From positions 1 through 40,035 of the forward strand of contig JARLIJ010000094.1 of assembly GCA_031291795.1 (NCBI GenBank): 40,035 bases of DNA, written 5' to 3'. This stretch comes from Acetobacteraceae bacterium. GTDB taxonomy: Bacteria > Pseudomonadota > Alphaproteobacteria > Acetobacterales > Acetobacteraceae. Positions 15,335 through 23,994 of this stretch are shown piece by piece. The notes beneath the pieces were generated by a model. It searched no databases, had not been told where the DNA came from, and was given only the letters and a program-made list of their open reading frames with translations. Each line of letters begins with the position of its first letter. The first letter of the stretch is position 1. The position numbers and the translations under genes were made by a program.

Positions 15335-15937
15335 ATGCGGTTGATGCAGCCCCAGTTCCCTTGGCCGGCGAGGATGGCCAGGACCATCCTCGCGATGCTG
15401 CTGGCGTGCAGCGCGGCACGCGCCGCGCCGGTGCAGTTCGACCTGAATCTCGGCGTGCCGGACGTCGTGCTCGACAGCGAGCAGCCACGCGCCTGCACCA
15501 TCACCTACCTGGTGACGGATGTGACGACGGACGATACCTACGCCGTGCGGATGCAAGTCATGCCGCGGCAAGGCGCCAAGCCGGTGGCCGGGCGACTGCC
15601 CTGCCCGCAGACCGTGCCGCCACGGGTCGCCGCCCGCGCGCTCAATGCCTGCATCGCGCGCGTTGCGGACCCAAAGGGCTGCGTGTTCAGCGACATGAGT
15701 CGCAACTTCGCGCAGGGTCCGGAACTGATAAACACCGCCGAAAATTCGTCCCGTTGCATGTCCGACTCGGCCGATTTCATTGGGGTGGCGTGCTGGAAGT
15801 CGGGCGAGCTGGACATCTGCAATGTCGGTTGCGGGAAGACACGCGAGGACGCGCAGACGGCAGCGCGGGAACGCTGCGAGACGAAACAGCAGCAATCCTG
15901 CCTGACCTCGGGGACGTTGCCGGTGCTGGCACCGTAG
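15335..15937 (+). CDS. Secreted cysteine-rich protein of unknown function
   Basis: A 200-residue protein with a signal peptide ending near AARA (residue 30); LLAC at 22-25 is only a poor lipobox. The mature part contains ten cysteines (54, 90, 106, 116, 141, 153, 162, 166, 181, 189), which would allow five disulfides in the periplasm. The C-terminal region, with KTREDAQTAARERCETKQQQ then SC, vaguely recalls DUF4189-type domains, where Ala/Cys helices end secreted repeats; this is weak. ATG at 15335 follows the stop of the upstream secreted-protein gene by one base, and GGGGCAG serves as the ribosome site. The pair may act together in the periplasm. Function unknown. Confidence 0.78.
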   Translation: MRLMQPQFPWPARMARTILAMLLACSAARAAPVQFDLNLGVPDVVLDSEQPRACTITYLVTDVTTDDTYAVRMQVMPRQGAKPVAGRLPCPQTVPPRVAARALNACIARVADPKGCVFSDMSRNFAQGPELINTAENSSRCMSDSADFIGVACWKSGELDICNVGCGKTREDAQTAARERCETKQQQSCLTSGTLPVLAP

Positions 15938-15955
15938 GGCCGCACACGCGGCTGG

Positions 15956-16648
15956 TCATGCGCGACCGAACTCTGCCACGTTCAACCCGAAACGCGCCGC
16001 AAAGCCGTCTTGTCCCGCTGCGGTGATCGCCAGCGCACGCGTGTCACGCTGCCGGGCGATCCAGCCCAACTCGAAGCAGCGGCAGGCGAGCGCTACGCCC
16101 AGGCGACCGGCGATATGCGGGCGGCGCTCGCTCCAGTCCAGGCAGGGACGGCAGAACACCCGCTTGCCCGGCACCGGTTCTGCCCCGAACTCGTGCAGGA
16201 ACGCGTGGCCGGACGGTGTCACTTCCCCACCATCGCTGGTGAGCGCCACGTGGCCCCGTTCCGTCAGCACATCGGCCAGAGCCACGCCCAGACGCCCCGC
16301 GATGTGGTCGTAGCAGGTCCGCGCAGTGCGCAGTGCCTCCCCGCCACGCCAAGTGGAGCGTGGTTGCTCGTCCGGGCCGGCGAAGGCCATCACGGCCTCC
16401 ATCATCTGGCCGACCAGCGGAGAGGCAAGGCGGAAATAGCGGTGACGGCCTTGCTTCTCGAGGGCCAGCAGCCCGGCCCCGGTGAGTTTCGTAAGGTGGC
16501 CGCTGGTGGTCTGTGGCGACACGCGCGCGGCGAAGGCGAGTTCCTTGGCAGTCAGCGCACGGCCGTCCAGCAGCGCGGTCAGGATGTTGGCGCGGGCCGG
16601 ATCCCCGATCAGGGCGGCGACCGCGGCCATGCGTGTGGTACCATTCAT
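15956..16648 (-). CDS. ArsR-type winged-helix transcriptional regulator
   Basis: A 230-residue regulator. Residues 1-85 form the ArsR DNA-binding fold (AALIGDPARANILTALLDGR, then LAFAARVSPQTTSGHLTKLT, LEKQGRHRYFRLAS). The remaining ~145 residues are a C-terminal domain with an internal duplication: HIAGRLGVALA occurs twice (in YDHIAGRLGVALADVL and RPHIAGRLGVALACRCF). Between them lies CRPCLDWSERR; the CxxC and the nearby CRC could bind a metal or act as a thiol switch. ATG at 16648 is chosen because the DNA-binding domain begins there; the frame stays open further upstream without similarity. Neighbours on both sides are unrelated, so the target is unknown. Confidence 0.88.
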   Translation of the reverse strand: MNGTTRMAAVAALIGDPARANILTALLDGRALTAKELAFAARVSPQTTSGHLTKLTGAGLLALEKQGRHRYFRLASPLVGQMMEAVMAFAGPDEQPRSTWRGGEALRTARTCYDHIAGRLGVALADVLTERGHVALTSDGGEVTPSGHAFLHEFGAEPVPGKRVFCRPCLDWSERRPHIAGRLGVALACRCFELGWIARQRDTRALAITAAGQDGFAARFGLNVAEFGRA

Positions 16649-16856
16649 GCCAGGATTGTAGCGCGTTCGAGTCGGCCACGGAGGGTACATGCTTCGGCCA
16701 CGACCGAAGTGTTCTGGACACAGGACGGTGATCCCACCCAGACCTCGTAACCGGAAAGCGCGTAATTCAGCACCAGCAAAGGCAAGGTGCCCGGCGGGGA
16801 CGCGAGGCCTCGCCAGGTACCTTATCCAGGTCGTCGCAAGGGACCGATTGGGGGTT

Positions 16857-17732
16857 TCAGGCGCCCTCGGGCAGCGCCTCTTCGGAAAAGCCCACCGCAT
16901 CGACGAAACCGTATTGCGGAGAGGCAACGCGCGGCACTGGCTTCGGCTTCAGTAGGTATTGCCGCAGGAAATCCATCCGGCCCGCCGGCCCGACCGTCGT
17001 CCACATCCCCTCGGAATACAGATGCATATAGCGGTAGGATGCCAACGCCTCGGCGACCTGGAACGACGCCCGCAGCCGGGCGACAGCGTTGGCGTAGCTG
17101 TTGGCCCCCTGCACCAGGTTGAACGGATGGAACGAGACGTGCAGCCACGGCTTGCGGTCCGCCAGCAGGGCGGCGATCGCGGGCAGCACCAGATATTCCG
17201 CCCCCTCGATGTCGATTTTCAGAAGCGTGCGATGGTCGAGCCGCACCTCGCGCAGCACGGCTTCGGCGTCGCGCAACACGATTGTTGCATCGGCTGCCCC
17301 GCGCACCAACCCGTCCCGTTCGATGTCTCGAAAGATCGAGGAACCGGAATCCGCCATGCCTTTGGCGTACAGCGTCACCTCCTCCTCGCGCACGCCCAGC
17401 CCGTGGCGGAACAGCCGGATGCGCCCGGCCAGCAAGGGATTGGCTGCCACATTCTCCGTCAGCAGCGCGAAATTCCGTGGGCTTGGTTCGAAGGCGAAGA
17501 CCGACCCGCCGAACGTCGCGGCATACAAAGTGGTGAATCCGACATAGGCGCCGAAATCCACCATCCGATCGCAATGCGGCAACGCCACATTGAAGAAGCG
17601 GAGCGTTCCATCCTCGAACCCACTGCAGAATTCGGCCCCGGCAGCGGCGATGAGCGGATGGGAAGCCCGGTGGAACGATCGGCCATACTGTGTCACCTGC
17701 ACAATGCGAGTTGCCTCGATCGTCGCTTCCAT
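16857..17732 (-). CDS. FkbM-family SAM-dependent methyltransferase
   Basis: A 291-residue methyltransferase. SAM-binding motif I is MVDFGAYVGFTTLYAATFGG (~57-76), with FAFEPSPRNFALL as the acidic strand, and LLKIDIEGAEYLVLPAI as the FkbM signature. Family members O-methylate sugars or small metabolites, often in glycan or natural-product clusters; no such cluster surrounds it here. ATG at 17732 is chosen by domain fit. The frame is open further upstream, but that part is the 3' end of a broken GNAT gene, whose stop has been lost. A fusion product is therefore possible if the upstream relic is transcribed. Confidence 0.85.
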   Translation of the reverse strand: MEATIEATRIVQVTQYGRSFHRASHPLIAAAGAEFCSGFEDGTLRFFNVALPHCDRMVDFGAYVGFTTLYAATFGGSVFAFEPSPRNFALLTENVAANPLLAGRIRLFRHGLGVREEEVTLYAKGMADSGSSIFRDIERDGLVRGAADATIVLRDAEAVLREVRLDHRTLLKIDIEGAEYLVLPAIAALLADRKPWLHVSFHPFNLVQGANSYANAVARLRASFQVAEALASYRYMHLYSEGMWTTVGPAGRMDFLRQYLLKPKPVPRVASPQYGFVDAVGFSEEALPEGA

Positions 17733-17859
17733 GGTTGCCGTTTCCTCGTCAGGCCACTCATAGGCTACCTGCCGAAAGGTTGATCGGACGTTAACGGACG
17801 CGGCCTGCCGACATACAATCGACTGCAGCGCCTGCCGCTCTTGCAGGTGGCCATAGTCG

Positions 17860-18313
17860 TAACGCTTTCTCAATAAACTGGGCTCCGACACGCACAATTC
17901 TGCCTTGTGCCAGCGATACAGCACGTCCGGCTCACGCACCTCGTTGCGGCTTCCGTCGGTCTCCTCGACCGCGACGAAACGGTGCTTCGCGTATAAGTCC
18001 AGGGCGGGGGCGTTGCCCTGGAACGTCCGGAGCAGCAGACTGAAGGAGGTTCTCTTCGCGATCCGAAGCACTTGCGCTGCCTGCACCGGTGGCGCTGGCG
18101 GTGCGGCCAGACATAGAGCTGGTCGTTCCATCCGTCGCGAAATGCGATGAACCCGATCATTTCCTCCTCGAATGCTCACCAGACCTGGCATTCGGCGAAT
18201 ATGCGATCACCAAAGAACGCGCGGTCCTCGGCCGGCGTGTGCAGTCCCGCCAGCCAGGGCAGCCGCGCGTCGAACGCCGTTCGGTGGATGATAGCAGCCT
18301 GGTTCAGGCCCAT
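17860..18313 (-). pseudogene. GNAT N-acetyltransferase pseudogene (in-frame stop plus frameshift)
   Basis: Read leftward from ATG 18313, the start MGLNQAAIIHRTAFDARLPW leads to LAGLHTPAEDRAFF and ECQVW, then a TGA at about 18171, then EEMIGFIAFRDGWNDQLYV, which is the GNAT beta4 and beta5 region. The frame is then lost near 18095 within the expected acetyl-CoA loop (PHRQRHR where Q/R-x-x-G-x-G/A is expected) and resumes in another frame as LRIAKRTSFSLLLRTFQGNA and LYAKHRFVAVEETDGSRNE, then EPDVLYRW. All pieces line up in the right order for one GNAT protein. The original stop is gone, so the last frame continues into the FkbM gene. The 3' limit given is approximate. Confidence 0.8.
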
Positions 18314-18550
18314 CGCGGGACAGGTGCCTCATGAACAGTGCCATCTGGCCTTTCCGTCTCTACGCGTCCGCCACGGTCCGCTAGGAAGCGACCGCGCGTT
18401 TCAAGGCAGGAAATGGGCCGACCGCCGACGGACCCGCCGTGTGGTGTCCGTCAGTCAATGCACAGCCCGGTTCCCGTGGTGCGCCGCCGCAATCGGATAA
18501 CATACTGCAGCGACTGATCCACAGCCGGAGCCAAAAGAAGGGAACAGTCC

Positions 18551-18818
18551 GTGGACATCATGCCCGGCTTCACGCTCACCGACATCGACACGAGCGGGAC
18601 TCGCATCCATCCGCCTGCGCCATAGCGGCAGCGGACCGCCGTTGCTCCTGCTCCACGGCAACCCGCTGACCCACGTCGCCTGGCACAAGGTCGCGCCCCG
18701 CCTCGCCGAACGCTTCCACGTCGTGGCGGCCGACCTGCGCGGCTACGGCGACAGTTCGGCGCCCCCCGAAGAGCCGGAACAGGTTCTCGACTGGTTCCTA
18801 CGCTTCTTCGGCGGGTGA
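18551..18818 (+). pseudogene. Haloacetate dehalogenase pseudogene with frameshift and large internal deletion
   Basis: The start (GTG 18551 or ATG 18560) gives [17 protein letters not shown], then the frame is lost near 18610 (stop TAG soon after). One frame over, the text resumes [20 protein letters not shown], then [19 protein letters not shown] and [13 protein letters not shown]. It then jumps straight to [11 protein letters not shown] and a stop. The intact relative in this window (36509-37387) shows that about 200 residues between the RGYG and LLDWFGRFF segments, including the nucleophile, the catalytic acid and the catalytic His, are missing. Two independent lesions make this a clear relic of an alpha/beta hydrolase. 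Confidence 0.88.
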
Positions 18819-18846
18819 CCTCCCAACATCGAGGCCGCCGAACCCT

Positions 18847-19812
18847 CTACACGAACTTCGCCAGCCTCACCGCCGTATGTCCACGGCTTGGGCGCAGGCT
18901 CGGCATCACCAGCAAGCAGTCATCATGCGGCGTGCGGACCTCCGTATGGCCGTCGAGCGCGATCAGTGTGTTCCGCTGCGGGATCACATCCCCACCCCGA
19001 TATGCCTGCACGAACGCAAAATTGGCAGTCGCGGCGGTCACCGCCGTTGTCACGATCGCCACGCGCTGCGGCCTCGGAGTCGTAGGCGGCGGCAAGGGCG
19101 CATCCGGCGCTATCACGTCCAGGTGTCGTAACAGCCCCACGGCACTCGCCAGCGCGGTGTCGACAGTTGCAGTTTCCCAGTGCTGGCCCGCCTCCACCAG
19201 GCTCGCGGCGAACGGCGTCCCAGGATCGGAAAAGCGCGTGTAATCGATGATTCGGCGGCCGTTGGCGTGCCCGTGGTCAGCCACCACCAGTCCCGGCGTG
19301 CCCAAACCGAGCGCGAGGGCACGGCCTTTCGCTGTGGCACCGCTGAGGACGAGGGGATCGGACGGCCACAACATCGAATGCAGGTCCAGCAGCACGTCCA
19401 CCGTGTCGAGCAGCGGCCGGATCTCGCGCGCGCGGTCCAGCTCCCGCGAGTGGCGCGGGCCGTCCAGCACTGATTCGTCCCACACCCGGTTGATGTCTTC
19501 ATCCAGGAAGCGGGAGGCGGTTGGGCGCTTCGGGTCGAACCGCTCGAACGCGGTCAGGTTGACGAAGCCGAAGGTCAGCGTGCCACGGCGGGGCGTCAGC
19601 CCCGCCCGCAACAGCCGGTCGAGCACGATCGCGCCGGCCAACTCGTTACCGTGGGAGAGCGCCAGCAGCGCCACATGCGGTCCGGCTGAGGCCCCCCGGC
19701 GACTGGTGAAGCCCGCGATACCGGTATTGCCAACCAGCCAGGCCGCAATATCCGGCGGCACAAGCTGCACCTCGAACTTCGGCACCGGTAGCTGAAGGAT
19801 CGGTTCTACCAT
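18847..19812 (-). CDS. Succinylglutamate desuccinylase/aspartoacylase-family (M14-like) zinc deacylase
   Basis: A 321-residue enzyme of the AstE/AspA group, cytoplasmic zinc hydrolases that remove an acyl group from an N-acyl amino acid. Zinc ligands are H54-x2-E57 (ALSHGNELAGAIVL) and H145 (LLDLHSM). The DEDINRVW stretch (104-111) matches the Asn-Arg substrate-carboxylate site of the family. The C-terminal domain is beta-rich (RGGDVIPQRNTLIALDGHTE). It starts 11 bp after the stop of the ArgE-type gene and is cotranscribed with it; both deacylate amino acids, and the divergent operon encodes a peptide-type importer. The exact acyl group is unknown. Confidence 0.9.
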   Translation of the reverse strand: MVEPILQLPVPKFEVQLVPPDIAAWLVGNTGIAGFTSRRGASAGPHVALLALSHGNELAGAIVLDRLLRAGLTPRRGTLTFGFVNLTAFERFDPKRPTASRFLDEDINRVWDESVLDGPRHSRELDRAREIRPLLDTVDVLLDLHSMLWPSDPLVLSGATAKGRALALGLGTPGLVVADHGHANGRRIIDYTRFSDPGTPFAASLVEAGQHWETATVDTALASAVGLLRHLDVIAPDAPLPPPTTPRPQRVAIVTTAVTAATANFAFVQAYRGGDVIPQRNTLIALDGHTEVRTPHDDCLLVMPSLRPSRGHTAVRLAKFV

Positions 19813-19823
19813 TTGCGGCGGCG

Positions 19824-20993
19824 TCAGGCGGTCAGACGGTCGGCTAGACGGCGGATGAACGCATCACACGCATCCAGCTCGCTCTGCGCGATCCACTCAT
19901 CGGGCTGGTGCGCCTGCGCGATATGGCCGGGTCCGCAGACGATCGCCGGGATCGCCGCATGCTCGTAATAGCCGCCCTCGGTGCCGTAGCTGACCTTGCC
20001 GGTCGCATTGGAGCCGGTGAGCTGCTTCACCAGGGCGGTCAGGTCATGATCAGGCGACAGCGACAGGCCGGGTAGCTCGATCTGCACGTCGAAGTCGAAC
20101 CCAGTGCCGGGGTGCACCGCGTGCATCGCCGGTTCGATATGCTCCGCCACGAACGCCTGCAGGCGCGCCATGTGGGCACGCGGCTCGTCGCCGGGAATGT
20201 TGCGCCACTCCATGACGAACTCGGCATGTTCGGGGATGATGTTCAGGATCGTGCCGCCCCGGACCGTGCCCACGTGGACGGTGGTATGCGGTGGATTGAA
20301 GCCGTCCTCGAACGGCCCCTCCCGGGTGAGGCGGCGGGCTTCGGCGGCAATCCAGGCGAGCGCCTCGCCGGCGCACTGCACGGCGTTCACCCCGCGGGCC
20401 GGGTTCGATGAATGCCCCGGCAGGCCGCGCACCGCGACGCGCAGGTTAAGCTTGCCCTTGTGCGCCAGCACCGGCTGCATACCGGTCGGTTCGCCCACAA
20501 TGCACAGCGCCGGGCGCAGGCCCGACTCCGCCATATCGACGATCAGCCGTTGCGCGCCATAGCAGCCGACCTCCTCATCATAGGTAATGAACAGGTGCAC
20601 CGGCCTGGTCAGCGTCCGGGCGCGCAGGTCGGGCACCGCGGCGAGGCAGGCCGCGACGAAGCCCTTCATGTCGCAGGCGCCCCGCCCGGTCAGACGGCCA
20701 TTTGCCCGGCGCAACATGAACGGGTCGCCGCTCCAGGCCTGGCCGTCCACCGGCACGGTGTCGACGTGGCCCGACAGCGCGATGCCGCCGCTTTCCTGCG
20801 GGCCGATGATGGCGTGGACGTTGGCTTTCTGGCCGGTGGCGTCGGTGCTGACCCGATACGGCACACCGTTGGCGTCCAGCCAGTCGCGCACGAATCCGAT
20901 CAGCGGCAGGTTCGAATTCCGGCTCGTCGTATCGAACGACACCAAGCGTTCGAGCATCTCGGCGGTGGAGGGGCAGGCAGCAGGTCCGGTCAT
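19824..20993 (-). CDS. argE: Acetylornithine deacetylase-type M20 metallopeptidase
   Basis: A 389-residue M20 enzyme with motifs in order: SGHVDTVPVDGQAW (zinc His and Asp), GRGACDMKGFVAACLA (bridging Asp), TYDEEVGCYGA (catalytic Glu pair), GEPTG, and the dimerisation-domain PGHSSNPARG. A C-terminal GPGHIAQAHQPDEW supplies the last zinc His. The full pattern, including CDMKGF and GEPTGM, fits ArgE, which hydrolyses N-acetylornithine to ornithine; related enzymes act on other N-acyl amino acids. The start ATG 20993 is the only good candidate. It is first in a two-gene leftward operon with the AstE/AspA-like enzyme and divergent from the ABC transporter operon (155-bp gap), so a catabolic role on imported N-acyl amino acids is as likely as arginine synthesis. 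Confidence 0.9.
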   Translation of the reverse strand: MTGPAACPSTAEMLERLVSFDTTSRNSNLPLIGFVRDWLDANGVPYRVSTDATGQKANVHAIIGPQESGGIALSGHVDTVPVDGQAWSGDPFMLRRANGRLTGRGACDMKGFVAACLAAVPDLRARTLTRPVHLFITYDEEVGCYGAQRLIVDMAESGLRPALCIVGEPTGMQPVLAHKGKLNLRVAVRGLPGHSSNPARGVNAVQCAGEALAWIAAEARRLTREGPFEDGFNPPHTTVHVGTVRGGTILNIIPEHAEFVMEWRNIPGDEPRAHMARLQAFVAEHIEPAMHAVHPGTGFDFDVQIELPGLSLSPDHDLTALVKQLTGSNATGKVSYGTEGGYYEHAAIPAIVCGPGHIAQAHQPDEWIAQSELDACDAFIRRLADRLTA

Positions 20994-21148
20994 GTCCGCA
21001 GTCTATACGGGTGGGCGCTGCCGGCAACCGCAGGTGGCGGTCAACGGCACTTGACTGGTGATAAAGGCCCGGCAGCCACCGCAGATGCCTAGCGCGTGCA
21101 GCTCGTGCGCCGCTATAACGCGGATTCTGCGACCGGGGGATTTGCGCA
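20994..21148. promoter_or_regulatory. Divergent promoter region between argE and the ABC operon
   Basis: The 155-bp gap must hold both promoters. TATAAC at 21114-21119 is a possible -10 box for the rightward operon, 30 bp ahead of the ATG; no good -35 was found. Confidence 0.3.
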
Positions 21149-22729
21149 ATGACGGGTATATACCGGGCCTCGGCCCGGTTGGGCGCCGTGCTGGCCAGTC
21201 TCGTATGTGGCCCAGCCATGGCACAGACTTTGACCATCGCCTCTTCGGCGCCGGTGACCAGCATTGACCCGCACTATCACACGCTCTCGCCCAACGAGTC
21301 GTTCGACGGACAAATGTATGAGCGGCTGGTGGACCACGACGCCCACGGCAAGCTGATCCCCAGCCTGGCCGAAAGCTGGTCGCTGAAGGACGACACGACC
21401 TGGGAGTTCAAGCTGCGCCCCGGCGTGAAATTCCACGACGGATCGAACTTCACCGCCGAGGACGTGGCCTACACGATCGCGCGGGTGCCGCGGGTGAAGA
21501 ACAGCCCGGCTTCGTTCTCGATCTACACCCAGGCAGTGAAATCGGTGGAGGTCGTCGACCCGCAGACAATCCGCCTGCACACCGACGGGGTCTATCCGCT
21601 GCTACCGATCGATCTGTCGCAGGTGTTTATCATCCCGCATGGGCTCGGAGCCGATCCGACCACCGAGGACTTCAACGCCGGCAAGAATGCCATTGGCACC
21701 GGACCGTTCCGGTTCGTGTCCTACAAGCCGGGCGACCGGATCGAGTTGGACCGGTTCGACGGCTACTGGGGGCCGAAGCCGCAGTGGGAGCACGTCTCCT
21801 ACCGCATGCTCAGCAACGACGCCTCGCGCACCGCGGCCCTGCTGGCCGGCGATGTCGGGATCATCGAGTTCGTGCCGCCGACCGACCTGCCCAAGCTGCG
21901 CACGGACCCGCGCGTGACGCTGGCGGAGGTGATCAGCAACCGCTCGATCTTCCTCTGGCTGGACCACTCGCATGAGGGCCCGACACCCTACGTATTCGGC
22001 CCGAACGGCGAGACGCTGGCGAAGAATCCGCTGAAGGACCGCCGTGTGCGCCTGGCGCTGTCGCTGGCGATCAACCGCCAGGCGATCGTCGAGCGCGTGA
22101 TGGAGGGCGCCGCGATCCCGACCGGCCAGTACCTGCCCCCGGGTGCTGCCACCTACAACCCCGACATCAAGCCGCCACCCTATGACCCCGCGCGCGCCAA
22201 GGCCCTGCTGGCCGAGGCCGGGTACCCGAACGGCCTGCGCATCACGCTGCACGGCCCGAACGACCGCTATGTCAACGATGCCAAGATCATCCAGGCGGTC
22301 GGCCAGATGTGGCAGCGGATCGGCGTGCAAACGACCGTCGAGCCGTCGCCCTGGAGCGCCTTCGTCTCCCGCGCCGGGCGCCAGGAGCTGTCCGCCTTCC
22401 TGCTCGGCTGGGGTGTGTCAACCGGCGAGGGCATCAACCCGCTGCGGGCCCAGCTAGGCACGTGGGACGCGGCGCGCGGCATCGGGACAGCCAATCGCGG
22501 GCGCTACTCCAACCCGACGCTGGACGCGATGGTCGAGCAGGCGCTGCGCACGCTGGACGATGGCGCGCGCGACAAGCTCGTGCAGCAGGCGATGGCGCTC
22601 GCGATGGACGACGTGCCGGTGATCATGTTGCATTTGCAGAAGGCCATCTGGGCGACCCGCAAGGGCCTGGTCTACGAGGCGCGCACCGACGAGGAGACGC
22701 GCGCCGTGTCGGTCAAGGCGGTGCCGTGA
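21149..22729 (+). CDS. ABC transporter substrate-binding protein, peptide/Opp type (SBP_bac_5)
   Basis: A 526-residue periplasmic binding protein. The signal peptide MTGIYRASARLGAVLASLVC then GPAMA is cleaved after residue 25. The body shows the family landmarks: LAESWSLKDDTTWEFKLRPG, VKFHDGSNFTAEDVAYTI, GTGPFRFVSYKPGDRIEL, and LALSLAINRQAIVERVM. Such proteins bind di- or oligopeptides, or other solutes such as opines or glutathione, and deliver them to the permease pair encoded next. GGGGGA serves as ribosome site about 8 bases upstream. It heads a five-gene transporter set. Neighbouring deacylases suggest that the cargo is a peptide or acylated amino acid. Confidence 0.95.
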   Translation: MTGIYRASARLGAVLASLVCGPAMAQTLTIASSAPVTSIDPHYHTLSPNESFDGQMYERLVDHDAHGKLIPSLAESWSLKDDTTWEFKLRPGVKFHDGSNFTAEDVAYTIARVPRVKNSPASFSIYTQAVKSVEVVDPQTIRLHTDGVYPLLPIDLSQVFIIPHGLGADPTTEDFNAGKNAIGTGPFRFVSYKPGDRIELDRFDGYWGPKPQWEHVSYRMLSNDASRTAALLAGDVGIIEFVPPTDLPKLRTDPRVTLAEVISNRSIFLWLDHSHEGPTPYVFGPNGETLAKNPLKDRRVRLALSLAINRQAIVERVMEGAAIPTGQYLPPGAATYNPDIKPPPYDPARAKALLAEAGYPNGLRITLHGPNDRYVNDAKIIQAVGQMWQRIGVQTTVEPSPWSAFVSRAGRQELSAFLLGWGVSTGEGINPLRAQLGTWDAARGIGTANRGRYSNPTLDAMVEQALRTLDDGARDKLVQQAMALAMDDVPVIMLHLQKAIWATRKGLVYEARTDEETRAVSVKAVP

Positions 22730-22919
22730 ACGTCAATCCGATGCGGAAGGCGATGGGCTCCGCTCGTTGTCATCCTCGGGCTTGGCCTGAGGACCCGCGG
22801 CTTCGCCTTCCGTGGAACCGGAAAGCCGTGGGTGCCCGACCGAACACCGGGCATGACACCCAGTGCGCTGTCGCGGGCCCTCACGGGAAGTCGGCTCCCA
22901 TGGTTCGGTGCCCTGGGCG
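22730..22919. repeat. GC-rich palindromic spacer between binding protein and permease genes
   Basis: The 190-bp gap contains an inverted repeat TCCTCGGGCTTGGCCTGAGGA (part around 22772-22792) and the words GGTGCCCGACCGAACACC then GGGCATGAC near 22829-22858. These resemble the palindromic element in the serC-serA gap. In ABC operons, such hairpins between the binding protein and the permease genes often let the binding protein be made in excess. Confidence 0.5.
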
Positions 22920-23894
22920 ATGCTGACCTGGCTGGTCCGCCGCCTGATCCAGGCCTTGTTCGTCGTGCTGGCGATGACCGTGATCGTGTTCATCGGCGTG
23001 CACATCATCGGCAACCCGGTTGATATCCTGATCTCGCCCGAGGCTGACCAGGCCGAGCGGGCGCGGATCATCGCCAATCTGGGGTTGGACCAGCCGCTGT
23101 GGCGGCAGTACCTGGTGTTTCTGAACGGCGCGCTGCACGGCGACCTTGGGCGGTCGTTCGTGTTCAACGAGCCGGCGCTAAAGCTGATCGCCGGGCGGAT
23201 GCCGGCGACCATGGAACTCGCCGTCACGGCCGTGCTGATGTCGGTCGTGATCGGCGTGCCGCTGGGACTGTATGCCGGGCTGAAGCCAAATGGCTTGCTG
23301 GGCCGCACGATCATGGCGGGCAGCATCCTGGGCTTCTCGCTGCCGACCTTTTGGGTCGGGCTGATGCTGATCATGGTGTTCGCGGTGCAGCTTGGCTGGC
23401 TGCCGTCGACCGGACGCGGGCAGACCGCGGCGCTGTTCGGCGTGCAATGGTCGTTCTTGACCTGGGACGGACTGCGCCACATGGCCATGCCGGCACTGAA
23501 CCTGTCGCTGTTCAACATCTCGCTGGTGCTGCGGCTGACCCGCGCCGGCGTGCGTGAGACTCTGCCTATGGACTTCATTAAATTCGCCCGCGCCAAGGGC
23601 CTGTCGCCCGCACGGGTGATCTTCGTGCACGTGCTGAAGAACATCATGATCCCGGTCGTCACGGTGGTCGGGCTCGAACTGGGCTCGACCATCGCCTTCG
23701 CCGTGGTGACCGAGAGCGTGTTTGCCTGGCCGGGCATGGGCAAGCTGATCATCGACAGTATCAACGTACTCGACCGGCCGGTGATCGTCGCCTACCTGAT
23801 GATGATCGTGCTGCTGTTCATCACGATCAACCTGCTGGTGGACATACTCTATACGATGCTCGATCCGCGCGTGCGGCTGGAGACGAAGGGGTGA
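22920..23894 (+). CDS. ABC transporter permease, DppB/OppB type
   Basis: A 324-residue inner-membrane permease with about six helices. The start MLTWLVRRLIQALFVVLAMT is typical of the DppB branch, and the cytoplasmic EAA loop reads DFIKFARAKGLSPARVIFVH. The C-terminal helix and tail (NLLVDILYTMLDPRVRLETK) are equally diagnostic. ATG 22920 is chosen because the family always begins at this first helix; the open frame further upstream lies in repeat DNA. It forms the membrane channel with the DppC-type protein encoded next and is energised by the two ATPases downstream. Separated from the binding protein gene by a palindromic spacer. Confidence 0.95.
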   Translation: MLTWLVRRLIQALFVVLAMTVIVFIGVHIIGNPVDILISPEADQAERARIIANLGLDQPLWRQYLVFLNGALHGDLGRSFVFNEPALKLIAGRMPATMELAVTAVLMSVVIGVPLGLYAGLKPNGLLGRTIMAGSILGFSLPTFWVGLMLIMVFAVQLGWLPSTGRGQTAALFGVQWSFLTWDGLRHMAMPALNLSLFNISLVLRLTRAGVRETLPMDFIKFARAKGLSPARVIFVHVLKNIMIPVVTVVGLELGSTIAFAVVTESVFAWPGMGKLIIDSINVLDRPVIVAYLMMIVLLFITINLLVDILYTMLDPRVRLETKG

Positions 23895-23994
23895 GAACGA
23901 GAGGCTTACCGGACGTGCCCCAACGCGCCAGTGGGGAGGGCCGGGCCGCACCCGGGCATGGCGACTGGGAACTTCGTGCCCCGGCGCCAGCCGC
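23895..23994. repeat. Short GC-rich spacer with inverted words
   Basis: The 100-bp gap carries GTGCCCCAACGCGCCAGTGG then GGAGGGCCGGGCCGC and ACCCGGGCATGGCG, similar in style to the other intergenic palindromes in this window. No gene is present. Confidence 0.35.
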
